Origin: Hypericibacter terrae
GTDB lineage: Bacteria; Pseudomonadota; Alphaproteobacteria; Dongiales; Dongiaceae
DNA: 64,000 bases
Assembly: GCF_008728855.1 (NCBI RefSeq)
Contig: NZ_CP042906.1
Location: 5,361,001-5,425,000, forward strand
Direction of reading: 5' to 3'
A program made the translations under genes and the position numbers. Positions 18,728 through 27,471 of the stretch are shown piece by piece; the first letter of the stretch is position 1; every line of letters begins with the position of its first letter. The notes beneath the pieces are model-generated. The model was given only the letters and a program-made list of their open reading frames with translations, was not told the origin of the DNA and made no database searches.

Positions 18728-21106
18728 ATGGCGCCGCGCAAACCCGGCCAACCGGCCGAGCTTTCGATCCGCAAGGCGGCCGTCATCGGTGCCGGCGTGA
18801 TGGGCAGCGGCATCGCCGCCCAGATCGCCAATGCCGGCGTCCCCGTGCTGCTGCTCGACATCGTGCCGAAGGACAAGGACGGCAAGCCGGCATCCGACCG
18901 CAGCGTCATCGCCAAGGGCGCGATCGAGAAGCTGCTCAAGACCGACCCGGCACCCCTGATGCTGCCGGCCAACGCCGCCCTCATCACGCCCGGCAACACC
19001 GAGGACGATCTGGGCCTCCTCGCAGATGTCGATTGGGTGGTCGAGGCGGTGCTCGAAAATCCCGAGATCAAGCGCTCGCTCTATCAGAAGATCGAGCCCT
19101 TGCGCAAAAAGGGCTCGGTGATCTCCTCCAACACTTCGACGATTCCGCTGGCGACGCTGATCGAGGGCATGCCCGAGAGCTTCGCGCGCGATTTCGTCAT
19201 CACGCATTTCTTCAATCCGCCGCGCTATATGCGCCTCCTGGAGATCGTGTCGGGGCCGAAGACCAATCCCGATTCGCTGGCGGTGATCGAGGAGTTCGGC
19301 GACCGCGCGCTGGGCAAGGGCGTGGTGCGCTGCAAGGACACGCCGGGCTTCATCGCCAACCGCATCGGCGTCTATTGGATGCAGGCCGCGGTGACGGCGG
19401 CGCTCGATCTGGGGCTGACGGTCGAAGAGGCCGATGCCGTGATGGGCAAGCCGCTCGGCATTCCCAAGACCGGCGTGTTCGGCCTGCTCGACCTGACGGG
19501 CCTCGATCTCCAGCCGCATGTCGACAGCGCCATGGCGAAGTCGCTGCCCAAGGGCGACGACTATCTGCGCATCCGGCGCGACTTCCCCTTGATGACGAAG
19601 CTGATCGCCGACGGCTATACCGGCCGCAAGGGCAAGGGCGGCTTCTATCGCATGCAGCGCGACGAGCATGGCGGCAAGACGCTCGAAGCCATCAATCTCA
19701 AGACCGGCGAGTTCAAGCCCAAGATCGAGGCGCGGCTCGAGAGCGTCGAGGCCGGGCGCCAGGGCCTGCGCGCGGTGGTCGAGCATCCCGATCGCGGCGG
19801 GCAATATGCGTGGAAGGTGCTCTCGCAGCTCCTGCCCTACACCGCCTCGCTGGTGCCTGAGATCGCCGACGATATCGTCGCGGTCGATCGCGCCATGCAG
19901 ATGGGCTATGCCTGGAAATGGGGCCCGTTCGAGCTGATCGACCGCATGGGCGCCGACTGGTTCGCCAAGCGCCTCGCGGCCGAAGGCAAGACGGTGCCGC
20001 CGCTTCTGGCCGCGGCCGCCAAGGCCGGCGGCTTCTACAAGATCGACGGCGGCAAGCTGCTCTATCTCGGCACCGACGGGAAACATCACCCGGTCGAGCG
20101 CCCCGAGGGCGTGCTGCTGCTGGAAGATATCAAGCGCGCGAGTCAGCCGGTGGCCGAGAACAGCTCGGCCAGCCTGTGGGATATCGGCGACGGCGTCGTC
20201 TGTCTCGAGTTCCACAGCAAGATGAACGCGCTCGACGACCAGATCCTGGGCCTGCTCAAGCAGTCGATCGGCATGGTCGCCAAGAAATACAAGGCGCTGG
20301 TGATCTATAACGAGGCCGAGCAGTTCTCGGTCGGCGCCAATCTGGGCTTGGCCTTGTTCGGCGCCAATATCGGCATGTGGCCGCTGATCGAGAATCTGGT
20401 GAGCGAAGGCCTCGCCACCCTGAAGGCGCTGAAATACGCGCCCTTCCCCTCGGTCGCGGCGCCGGCCGGCCTGGCGCTCGGCGGCGGCTGCGAGATCACG
20501 CTCCATGCGCGCGCCGTCGTCGCCCATGCCGAGAGCTATATCGGCCTGGTCGAGGTCGGTGTCGGCCTCATCCCCGGCTGGGGCGGCGCCAACGAGCTGC
20601 TCGAGCGCTACACCGTCGAGAAGGGCCGTCCCGGCGGACCGATGCCGCCCGTGACCAAGGCCTTCGAGACGATCTCGATGGCCAAGGTCTCCAAATCCGC
20701 GGCCGAGGCGCGCGAGCTGGGCTTCCTCCGCCCCACCGACGAGATCGTGATGAACCGCGAGCGGCTGCTGGCGGCGGCCAAGGCCCGCGCCTTGTCGATG
20801 GTCGCCGACTACAAGCCGCCGGAGGTTCCGGTCTTCACGCTCCCCGGCGCCACCGGCCGCACGGCGATCCGCCTCGCGGTCGACAATTTCGTCGCGGCCG
20901 GCAAGGCCATGCCGCATGACCGCGTCGTCGCCGAGGCGCTCGCCGATCTCCTCACCGGCGGCAAGGATGCCGATATCGAGGTCAAGACCGAGGAAGAGAC
21001 CCTGCGCAAGCTCGCGGCCAAGGGCTTCATGAGCCTCATGCACACGGAGCCGACGCTCCAGCGCATGGAGCACATGCTCGAGACCGGCAAGCCGCTGCGG
21101 AATTGA
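18728..21106 (+). CDS. 3-hydroxyacyl-CoA dehydrogenase / enoyl-CoA hydratase
   Basis: 792 aa bifunctional enzyme. Unlike E. coli FadB, the dehydrogenase comes first: the NAD-binding [10 protein letters not shown] is at residues ~20-30, and the central [13 protein letters not shown] and [12 protein letters not shown] mark the 3-hydroxyacyl-CoA dehydrogenase. The C-terminal dehydrogenase domain follows, then the crotonase domain with [14 protein letters not shown] near residue 580 and [12 protein letters not shown]. This is the arrangement of FadN/FadB-like proteins such as B. subtilis FadN. It works with the thiolase and the acyl-CoA dehydrogenase on either side. Confidence 0.93.
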   Translation: MAPRKPGQPAELSIRKAAVIGAGVMGSGIAAQIANAGVPVLLLDIVPKDKDGKPASDRSVIAKGAIEKLLKTDPAPLMLPANAALITPGNTEDDLGLLADVDWVVEAVLENPEIKRSLYQKIEPLRKKGSVISSNTSTIPLATLIEGMPESFARDFVITHFFNPPRYMRLLEIVSGPKTNPDSLAVIEEFGDRALGKGVVRCKDTPGFIANRIGVYWMQAAVTAALDLGLTVEEADAVMGKPLGIPKTGVFGLLDLTGLDLQPHVDSAMAKSLPKGDDYLRIRRDFPLMTKLIADGYTGRKGKGGFYRMQRDEHGGKTLEAINLKTGEFKPKIEARLESVEAGRQGLRAVVEHPDRGGQYAWKVLSQLLPYTASLVPEIADDIVAVDRAMQMGYAWKWGPFELIDRMGADWFAKRLAAEGKTVPPLLAAAAKAGGFYKIDGGKLLYLGTDGKHHPVERPEGVLLLEDIKRASQPVAENSSASLWDIGDGVVCLEFHSKMNALDDQILGLLKQSIGMVAKKYKALVIYNEAEQFSVGANLGLALFGANIGMWPLIENLVSEGLATLKALKYAPFPSVAAPAGLALGGGCEITLHARAVVAHAESYIGLVEVGVGLIPGWGGANELLERYTVEKGRPGGPMPPVTKAFETISMAKVSKSAAEARELGFLRPTDEIVMNRERLLAAAKARALSMVADYKPPEVPVFTLPGATGRTAIRLAVDNFVAAGKAMPHDRVVAEALADLLTGGKDADIEVKTEEETLRKLAAKGFMSLMHTEPTLQRMEHMLETGKPLRN

Positions 21107-21130
21107 CGACGTGAGTTGCGAAATCGCGTC

Positions 21131-21231
21131 ATCCCCCTCCCTAGCCCTCCCCCTCGAGGGGGGAGGGGACAGGCTTGCGACTCTTATCCCCTCCCCCGGC
21201 ACGGGGGAGGGCCAGGGAGGGGGCTGCTCGG
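21131..21231. repeat. GC-rich inverted repeat within the fad cluster
   Basis: Facing blocks CCCTCCCTAGCCCTCCCCC/GGGGGGAGGGG and CCCCTCCCCCGG/GGGGGAGGGCCAGGGAGGG lie in the 166-base gap before the acyl-CoA dehydrogenase. It could attenuate or stabilise transcript ends inside an otherwise continuous cluster. Confidence 0.6.
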
Positions 21232-21272
21232 TGGTTCCACAGCGAAAAGTTCGCCTCTAGAGGAGCGCCTTC

Positions 21273-23057
21273 ATGCCCGCTTACAAAGCCCCGCTTCGCG
21301 ATATCCGCTTCGTGCTGCATGAGCTGCTGGACGACAGCAAGCTGACCGTGCTGCCGGGCTATGCCGAGGCGACGCCCGAGCTGGTCGACAGCGTGCTCGA
21401 TGCCGCGGCCAGCTTCTGCGAGGAGCAGCTGGTGCCGCTGAACCGTCCCGGCGACGAGATCGGCTCGCAGCTCGCCAACGGCGTCGTGACGACGCCGCCC
21501 GGATTCAAGGAGGCCTACAAGGCTTTTGCGGAGGGTGGCTGGATCTCGCTCGCGAGCGATCCCGAATATGGCGGACAGGGCCTGCCCAAGCTGGTGAGCT
21601 TCGCGGTCGAGGAGATCATCTGCTCGGCCAATCTCTCCTTCGGCATGTTCCCCGGCCTCTCGAACGGCGCCTATAACGCGCTGGCGCTGCATGGCTCGGA
21701 CGAGCTCAAGAGCTTCTATCTGCCCAAGCTCACCACCGGCGAATGGTCCGGTACCATGTGCCTGACCGAGCCGCAATGCGGCACCGATCTGGGCCTCGTG
21801 CGCACCAAGGCCGAGCCGCAGAGCGACGGCAGCTTCAAGATCACCGGCAACAAGATATTCATCTCGGCCGGCGAGCACGACCTCACCGACAACATCCTGC
21901 ATCTGGTGCTGGCGCGCCTGCCCGATGCGCCCGCCGGCACGCGCGGCATCAGCCTGTTCCTGGTGCCGAAATTCATGCCCAAGCCCGATGGCAGCCTGGG
22001 ACCCCGCAACGCGGTCTCCTGCATCGCCATCGAGAAGAAGATGGGCATCCATGCCTCGCCCACCTGCCAGATCGCCTTCGACGGCGCCACCGGCTGGCTG
22101 GTCGGCCGCCCGCATAAGGGCATGTCGGCGATGTTCACCATGATGAATGCCGCGCGTCTCGGCGTCGGCGTGCAGGGGCTCGGCATCGCCGAAGCCGCCT
22201 ATCAGGGAGCCCGCGATTACGCGAAGCAGCGCCTCCAGGGCCGCGCACCGCAAGGGGCCCAGGCGCCCGACAAGCCCGCCGATCCGATCATCGTCCACTC
22301 CGACATCCGCCGCATGCTGCTCACCATCCGCAGCAAGACCGAGGCCGCGCGTGCCTTGGCGCTGTGGGTCGGACAGGAGCTCGACATCTCGCTGAAGCAT
22401 CCCGACCCGGCCGCGCGCGCAGCGGCCGACGATCTGGTGGCGCTGCTGACGCCGATCGTGAAGGCGGCGCTGACCGATCTCGGTTTCGAGGCGGCCAATC
22501 TCGGCATGCAGGTCTGGGGCGGTCATGGCTATATCCGCGACAACGGCATGGAGCAGTTCTCGCGCGACGCCCGCATCACCCAGATCTATGAGGGCACCAA
22601 CGGAATCCAGGCGCTCGACCTGGTCGGCCGCAAGCTGGGCCTCTCGATGGGCCGGCTGCTGCGCCGCTTCTTCCATCCGGTCGGCGCCTTCATCGAGACC
22701 TCGATGGCGGAACCGGCGATGGGCGAGTTCGTCCTGCCGCTCGCCAAATGTTTCGCGCGCCTGCAGCAGGCGACCGCCTTCGTCGCCGAGACCGGCATGA
22801 AGGATCCCGAGGCCGCGGCCGCGGTGGCGCCCGACTATCTGAAGCTCTTCAGCTACGCCGTCTTCGCCTATCTCTGGGCACGCATGGCGAAGATCGCGCT
22901 GGCGAAGCAGAGCGGCGAGGAGGCCGAGTTCTACAAGGCCAAGCTCGCCTGCGCCCGCTTCTATCTCGAGCGCATCCTGCCCGAGCATTCGGCGAACTTC
23001 GCCATCATCATGACGGGAAAGGGCGCGCTCGCCGGCATGCCGGCGGAGGCGTTCTGA
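21273..23057 (+). CDS. Acyl-CoA dehydrogenase, long form
   Basis: 594 aa flavoprotein that introduces the 2,3 double bond in acyl-CoA. It is longer than the ~380 aa short forms. The middle has the FAD/acyl-CoA signature CLTEPQCGTDLG, then GNKIFISAGEHD, and the C-terminal part has QVWGGHGYIRDNGMEQFSRDARI-type sequence followed by YEGTNGIQALD. The N-terminal YKAPLRDIRFVLHEL extension and the C-terminal ~140-residue domain are typical of the DmdC/FadE5-like class. GAGG precedes the ATG. It completes the beta-oxidation set. Confidence 0.93.
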   Translation: MPAYKAPLRDIRFVLHELLDDSKLTVLPGYAEATPELVDSVLDAAASFCEEQLVPLNRPGDEIGSQLANGVVTTPPGFKEAYKAFAEGGWISLASDPEYGGQGLPKLVSFAVEEIICSANLSFGMFPGLSNGAYNALALHGSDELKSFYLPKLTTGEWSGTMCLTEPQCGTDLGLVRTKAEPQSDGSFKITGNKIFISAGEHDLTDNILHLVLARLPDAPAGTRGISLFLVPKFMPKPDGSLGPRNAVSCIAIEKKMGIHASPTCQIAFDGATGWLVGRPHKGMSAMFTMMNAARLGVGVQGLGIAEAAYQGARDYAKQRLQGRAPQGAQAPDKPADPIIVHSDIRRMLLTIRSKTEAARALALWVGQELDISLKHPDPAARAAADDLVALLTPIVKAALTDLGFEAANLGMQVWGGHGYIRDNGMEQFSRDARITQIYEGTNGIQALDLVGRKLGLSMGRLLRRFFHPVGAFIETSMAEPAMGEFVLPLAKCFARLQQATAFVAETGMKDPEAAAAVAPDYLKLFSYAVFAYLWARMAKIALAKQSGEEAEFYKAKLACARFYLERILPEHSANFAIIMTGKGALAGMPAEAF

Positions 23058-23086
23058 CGGGCAGAGCGAGAACCACCAGCAGAACC

Positions 23087-23596
23087 CTAGATGACTTCGG
23101 CCCTCTCCAGGATTTCCCGGCGCTCGCTCTCATCGTAGTTTGTGGCAAACCATCCAAGGTCGCGCTGCCCTTTGGCGATCGCCAATACGGCGATGATGCA
23201 GGAGACGAGCGGCTCGGTATTCGCCGCCTTTAGCTCCCTCAGCCCGATCTCAACGAGTTTTTGCCAGGCGGCCTCGTAGGCCGCTCTCAGATTCTCCGGC
23301 AGATCGGGATTACGACCGTTCTGCCGAGCAAGCTCAATCGTCGTGACGAGCGCGTAGGTATTGTAGTGCGGCACGCCTCGCAGTTCGTAGATATGCACGA
23401 GAGCGGGCACGGCGGCGTAGGAAGCGGTGTCGACATCGTTCTGGTGATGAAGCTCGTTCCAGAGCTCTCTCCAGGCTTTTTCAACCTCGACGCCCTGCAG
23501 CAGCATTCTCAATGCTTCTCGTGGGTCATAACGATGGCGATACCCGCCCACCAGGCGAGCCCAATCGTCTTCATCGAGATTTATCCCAAAGCTCAT
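23087..23596 (-). CDS. Uncharacterised helical protein
   Basis: 169 aa from the ATG at 23596 (a GTG 12 codons upstream is also possible). It is predicted mainly helical, with ELWNELHHQNDVDTASYAAVPALV near residues 45-70, a phrase typical of HEAT-like repeat proteins of unknown function. The C-terminal half has a further helix pair (CIIAVLAIAKGQR). Some proteins with this phrase sit in toxin/immunity neighbourhoods, but no toxin gene is beside it here. Codon use is somewhat less GC-biased than in the neighbouring fad genes. The function is not known. Confidence 0.6.
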   Translation of the reverse strand: MSFGINLDEDDWARLVGGYRHRYDPREALRMLLQGVEVEKAWRELWNELHHQNDVDTASYAAVPALVHIYELRGVPHYNTYALVTTIELARQNGRNPDLPENLRAAYEAAWQKLVEIGLRELKAANTEPLVSCIIAVLAIAKGQRDLGWFATNYDESERREILERAEVI

Positions 23597-23681
23597 GCAG
23601 CCAGTTTGCCAGTCCGGCAGAATGGCTGCCACGGCAAAAGCTCTTGGAGCCTGCTCGGCTACGGTGGCGGTGCGTTCAGAC

Positions 23682-24392
23682 CTAACGAGACGGACCGCGC
23701 TTCCACCATCTGGCGGCGACGAGCAGCAGGAAATCGGCGCCGACCCTGAAGCCGAGCTTGCTGCTGCCGGCCTGGCGCGGACGGAAGCGATAGGGGATTT
23801 CGCCGGCGCGCAGCGGCCTGCCGGCGGAGGCCACCAGATCGAGCAGGATCTTGTAGCCGCGCGGCGACAGGCGCGGACCCAGCTCCTCGATCAGCGCGCG
23901 CCGCATCAGAAAGAATCCAGACATCGGATCGGAGAGCGGCGTGTCGCCGGTCAGCGAACGGCTCGCGCGGGCGCCGGCGCGGCTGAGCCAGGCCCGGCCA
24001 AGCCCGGCGAAACCGGCCGCCGACCGTCCCGATGCGAAGCGCGTGCCGACCACCAGCTCGAGCCGGTCGCTCTTGGCCAGGGTCAGCATCGCCGGCAGCT
24101 GGGCTTCGTCATGCTGGAGATCGGCGTCCATGAGCGCCACGAAGGGCGCCGGGCTCGCGAGAAATCCTTCGATCGCCGCCGAGGCCAGCCCACGCCGTCC
24201 CTTCCGCAGCAGGCAGCGGATCCGGGGATGGGCCAGCGCCTCGATGCGCGCCGCAGTCCCGTCGGGCGAATCGTCATCGACCAGGATGGCCTCCCAGTCG
24301 ACATCACCGAGGGCGTCGTCGAGCGCGCTTGCCAGCGGCGCGATGTTGTCGGCCTCGTTGAAGGTCGGGATGACGATGCAGAGCTCGGCCAT
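23682..24392 (-). CDS. DPM1-like family 2 glycosyltransferase
   Basis: 236 aa from MAELCIVIPTFNEAD. GT2 motifs: VDDDSPDGTA near residue 38, DADLQHDE (metal-binding DxD) near 85, and DPMSGFFLMRR near 145, the mark of polyprenyl-phosphate mannose/glucose synthases. It has a single catalytic domain without the C-terminal membrane helices of some relatives. Likely role: transfer of a hexose to a polyprenyl phosphate for envelope glycan synthesis. A start 15 codons upstream adds residues not typical of the family. Confidence 0.88.
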   Translation of the reverse strand: MAELCIVIPTFNEADNIAPLASALDDALGDVDWEAILVDDDSPDGTAARIEALAHPRIRCLLRKGRRGLASAAIEGFLASPAPFVALMDADLQHDEAQLPAMLTLAKSDRLELVVGTRFASGRSAAGFAGLGRAWLSRAGARASRSLTGDTPLSDPMSGFFLMRRALIEELGPRLSPRGYKILLDLVASAGRPLRAGEIPYRFRPRQAGSSKLGFRVGADFLLLVAARWWKRGPSR

Positions 24393-24516
24393 GGTCGCGA
24401 AAGACTCGGGAGAAGAGAACGCATCGAGACGGGTCACGAGTCATAACCCCATTTCCTGGTACGGACCATGACCGGGGATGGATGAGGCACGAATGCTGAT
24501 TTTCGAGAGCGAGCGG

Positions 24517-24625
24517 TCCCCTCCCCCTACCCCCTCCCGCAAGGGAAGAGGGTGAGCATTTTCTTCCACTTCACCCCCTTCCCCGACGGCGGAGCCGTCG
24601 AGCGGGAGGGGGTAGGGGGAGGGGC
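24517..24625. repeat. GC-rich inverted repeat
   Basis: Arms CCCTCCCCCTACCCCCTCCC and GCGGGAGGGGGTAGGGGGAG surround a GACGGCGGAGCCGTC hairpin. It is nearly the same unit as at 8.1 kb, which shows that the repeat moves or is maintained as a block. Confidence 0.7.
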
Positions 24626-24731
24626 TGGTTCAAGAAAGAGCGACGCGGGCCGATCGCCGATCTCGATCGAAGCTCCAAGGAAAGCGCGAGCGAGAAGAGC
24701 GGGAATAGCGATCGGAGTCCCCGCCGACAAC

Positions 24732-24763
24732 AAAACCCCGCCGGGGAGTGACCCCGGTCGGGG
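24732..24763 (-). terminator. Strong rho-independent terminator
   Basis: Read on the minus strand: stem CCCCGaCCGGGG / CCCCGGcGGGG with loop TCACT, followed directly by TTTTGTTGT. It ends leftward transcription about 480 bases beyond the aldehyde dehydrogenase stop. Confidence 0.75.
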
Positions 24764-25197
24764 CTTGTCTTGAGCCGGCCTCTTCGGCCCGCCCATGGGT
24801 TCTTCGGAACCATGTATCGCGCGTGCTCACGCAATCGCGCGTTTCCACTCTCCAGATTGTGTGCGATCCCGCCAGTGCGAGCCGGCAGGGTCCGGCATTC
24901 AGCGGAATCTTGGCCCCGCGTCGCGGCAGGGCCCCGGTTTTATGCCCGGTGGAGTCATGCGGGCTGGCACCCTCCTGCGCTGTTGTTCACACGATGTCCG
25001 CCGCCGTCCGGCTGTGGCCATCGGGTCGTCCCGCAGGGACGGTCCGCTGGTCGTCGCCATCAGGCGATCGACGGGATCAGCGTTGCGCCATCGCGCCTGG
25101 GAGTCAACCCACCCGTCTCGCAGCGCGGTAAATTCCAGTGCACAACTGCGTAATCCGGCGTTCCGCCAGCGCGTTATCGAATACGGTTCGGAGATAC

Positions 25198-25221
25198 GAG
25201 CGACCCCGGCGAAGGTCGCTC
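25198..25221 (-). terminator. Hairpin just after the aldehyde dehydrogenase
   Basis: Perfect 8-bp stem GAGCGACC/GGTCGCTC, 22 bases past the stop codon. There is no T run, so it may be an RNA-stabilising 3' hairpin or a rho-assisted terminator rather than a full intrinsic terminator. Confidence 0.4.
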
Positions 25222-25242
25222 ATATCGGGACGCGATGCGCGG

Positions 25243-26754
25243 TCAGATCTTCTCGCGCTCGGCGAAGAACTCATCGCTGTAGGGATACCACCAGCCCTGC
25301 AGCGCGGGGCTGGGATCGAGCATGATCATCTTCGCGCGCCGGAAACTGTTGAGCCCGATGCGGCTCAAGGAACGGCCGAGGCCCGAGGCCTTCCAGCCGC
25401 CGAACGGCAAGGCTTCGTTGTCGCCCAGCACATTGTTGACCCAGACCATCCCGGCTTCGAGCCGTTCGGTCGCCGCCATCGCCTCGTCGAGCCTGGTGGT
25501 GTAGATCGCGGCTCCGAGGCCGTAGCGGGTCCGGTTGGCGAGCGCGATCGCCTCGTCGAAGCTCGCGACCTTGCAGATCGGCGCCACCGGCCCGAAGCAT
25601 TCCTGCTGCAGGATCGCCATCTCAGGTCCGCAACCGGTGAGAATCGTCGGCTCGTAGAACCAGCCCTTGTTGAATTGCGGCGGCACCCGGCCGCCGCAGG
25701 CGAGGCTGGCGCCCTTGGCGAGCGCGTCGTCGACCAGCGCCATCACCTTGTTGCGCGCGGCCTCGCTCACCAGGGGCCCGATCTCGACCCGCCCCATGCC
25801 GGGCCCGACCTTGAGCGCCCGGGCGCGCGCGGTCATCGCCGCGACGAACTCGTCATGGATCGCCTCATGCACATAGAGCCGTTCGGCCGCGGTGCAGATC
25901 TGCCCAGAGAGATGGAAGGCCGCGGTGACCGCCGCGGCGGCCGCGATATCGACGGGGGCCGAGTCCATCACGATCATCGGATCGCTGCCGCCGCCTTCGA
26001 TCACGCAGGGTTTCATCAGCTCGCCGCAGGCGGCGGCCACGCGGCACCCCACCTCGGCGCTGCCGGTGAAGGCGACGGCGCCGATCTCGGGCGCCTTGAT
26101 CAGGGCCTGCGCGGTCCCGGCCCCGCCGGTGACGCAGGCGACCAGGCCCGCGGGCAGCTGGCGGAAATGGCGCATGAAATGCAGCGTGCAGAGCGAGGTC
26201 GCCTCGGCCGGCTTGACGATCACCGGATTGCCGGCGGCGAGCGAGGCCGCGACGGTGAAGGCCATCAGCACGATCGGAAAATTGAAGGGCAGGATATGGG
26301 CACTCACCCCGATGGGGAACCAGCGCATGATCTGCAGACTGCCGGGCGAGGCCGGTCCCGCCACGTCGCCTCCCTCATCGCGCGCCAGCTCGGCGAAATA
26401 GCGGAAGATCGGCGCCACATTCATGAGCTCGCCCACCGCCTCCGCATAGGGCTTGCCCATCTCCCTGACCATCAGCGTGGCGGTCTCGCGGTGGCTCTCC
26501 GTCTCGATCGAATCGGCGAGGCGATGCAGCAGCCCCGCGCGGGTCTTGGTGTCGAGAGCCGCCCAGTCGCGCTGCGCCGCGACCGCCTTCGCCAGCACCG
26601 GCGCCAGGCTCGCCGCGTCCGCATAGGCGATCTCGCCCACGCGCTCGAGATTGGCGGGATCCAGGACCGGCTTACGTGAGAGCGTCGGCAGGACGCGCCA
26701 TTCGTGATCGACGAACATCGCGCCCGCGAACGGATCGAACTTGGCCTCGGTCAT
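25243..26754 (-). CDS. Aldehyde dehydrogenase family protein
   Basis: 503 aa NAD(P)+-dependent enzyme that oxidises an aldehyde to an acid. Motifs: PFNFPIVLMA, AFTGSAEVG (cofactor loop), the Glu motif written EGGGSDP instead of the usual ELGG, and the catalytic Cys287 in SGQICTAAE, then ECFGPVAPI and LPFGGWKASGLGR. The G-S-D-P after the Glu recalls succinate-semialdehyde-type dehydrogenases, but the substrate cannot be fixed. It is a single gene, and the non-coding stretch downstream may belong to its transcript. Confidence 0.9.
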   Translation of the reverse strand: MTEAKFDPFAGAMFVDHEWRVLPTLSRKPVLDPANLERVGEIAYADAASLAPVLAKAVAAQRDWAALDTKTRAGLLHRLADSIETESHRETATLMVREMGKPYAEAVGELMNVAPIFRYFAELARDEGGDVAGPASPGSLQIMRWFPIGVSAHILPFNFPIVLMAFTVAASLAAGNPVIVKPAEATSLCTLHFMRHFRQLPAGLVACVTGGAGTAQALIKAPEIGAVAFTGSAEVGCRVAAACGELMKPCVIEGGGSDPMIVMDSAPVDIAAAAAVTAAFHLSGQICTAAERLYVHEAIHDEFVAAMTARARALKVGPGMGRVEIGPLVSEAARNKVMALVDDALAKGASLACGGRVPPQFNKGWFYEPTILTGCGPEMAILQQECFGPVAPICKVASFDEAIALANRTRYGLGAAIYTTRLDEAMAATERLEAGMVWVNNVLGDNEALPFGGWKASGLGRSLSRIGLNSFRRAKMIMLDPSPALQGWWYPYSDEFFAEREKI

Positions 26755-26850
26755 GAATCCCCCTCGTCAGGCCTGCCGGATCGGCATCCTCGGGGGGAGA
26801 TTAGACCAAACCATCGACGCCGGGCGAGACGTCCGGCCGGGGCGAAGCTG

Positions 26851-27330
26851 TCAGTTCAGCGCCTTCTTCGCCATGGCCGCCGCGGCGCGCTTCGCGATCT
26901 CGCCGGGCGGCACATCCTCGATATGGGTCGCGACATGCCAGACATGGCCGAACGGATCCTGGAAGCTGCCCGACCGATCGCCATAGAACTGGTTCTGGAC
27001 CGGACGCAGCTCCTTGGCGCCGGCCGCCAGCGCCGATTTCGCGATCGCGTCCACGTCGGGCACATAGAGATGGATATGCACAGGCGAGCCGCCGAAGGCC
27101 TTGGGGCTTTTCGCATTCATCTCGGGATATTCGTCGGCCAGCATGACCCGCGAATCGCCGATCGTAACCTCGGCATGGCCGATGCGGCCGTCGGGCATGG
27201 GCAGACGCAGCGCCTCCTTGGCGCCGAACGCCTTGGCATAGAACTCGATCGCCTTGGCGGCACCGTCGACCATCAGATAGGGCGTGATGCTGTGGTGGTT
27301 GTCGGGAATGGGCTTGGCTTTACCGGCCAT
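26851..27330 (-). CDS. PhnB/glyoxalase-like VOC protein
   Basis: 159 aa from the ATG at 27330, with AAGGAG about 8 bases before it. It is a single VOC module of the PhnB-like type: ITPYLMVDGAAKAIEFYAKAFGA at the start, HAEVTIGDSRVMLADE, HIHLYVPDVDA, and QDPFGHVWHVATHIEDV at the end. Members of this group are widespread and mostly uncharacterised. The C-terminus has a Lys/Ala-rich tail (KRAAAAMAKKALN). Confidence 0.85.
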   Translation of the reverse strand: MAGKAKPIPDNHHSITPYLMVDGAAKAIEFYAKAFGAKEALRLPMPDGRIGHAEVTIGDSRVMLADEYPEMNAKSPKAFGGSPVHIHLYVPDVDAIAKSALAAGAKELRPVQNQFYGDRSGSFQDPFGHVWHVATHIEDVPPGEIAKRAAAAMAKKALN

Positions 27331-27471
27331 GATCCGCTCCTTTGCTTGGGAGAATTTCTCAGGGCCCAAGCATGGTACCGAACCCACGTTGGTGGCTAGT
27401 CCGCGTGGCAGCAACATTCTTGTGACAATGCGGAGAAGCGGGGAGCGCCCAAGTTGCGAAAATCGTCTCGG

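Larger units (their letters stand above)
24626..25242. other. 617-base region without a supported gene
   Basis: Several overlapping frames stay open here, but none has a recognisable protein, a clear ribosome-binding site or consistent codon bias. On the minus strand, past the aldehyde dehydrogenase stop, the sequence contains many short complementary segments (for example a TGGTTC-CGAA-GAACC(C)A hairpin near 24800) and ends at a strong intrinsic terminator near 24735. This suggests either a long 3' untranslated region or a separate small RNA of a few hundred bases. It does not match tmRNA, RNase P or SRP RNA motifs that I know. Confidence 0.4.

Noticed and set aside
17552-21202. Minus-strand open frame of over 1,200 codons across the thiolase and dehydrogenase genes
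   Set aside because: It mirrors third-position GC bias of the true plus-strand fad genes. Its translation is Arg/Gly/His/Asp-rich with no domain, while the plus strand has clear enzyme motifs.
24748-25325. Several overlapping plus-strand frames of 60-180 codons
   Set aside because: No domain, no consistent codon bias and mutual overlap. One extends into the antisense of the aldehyde dehydrogenase.
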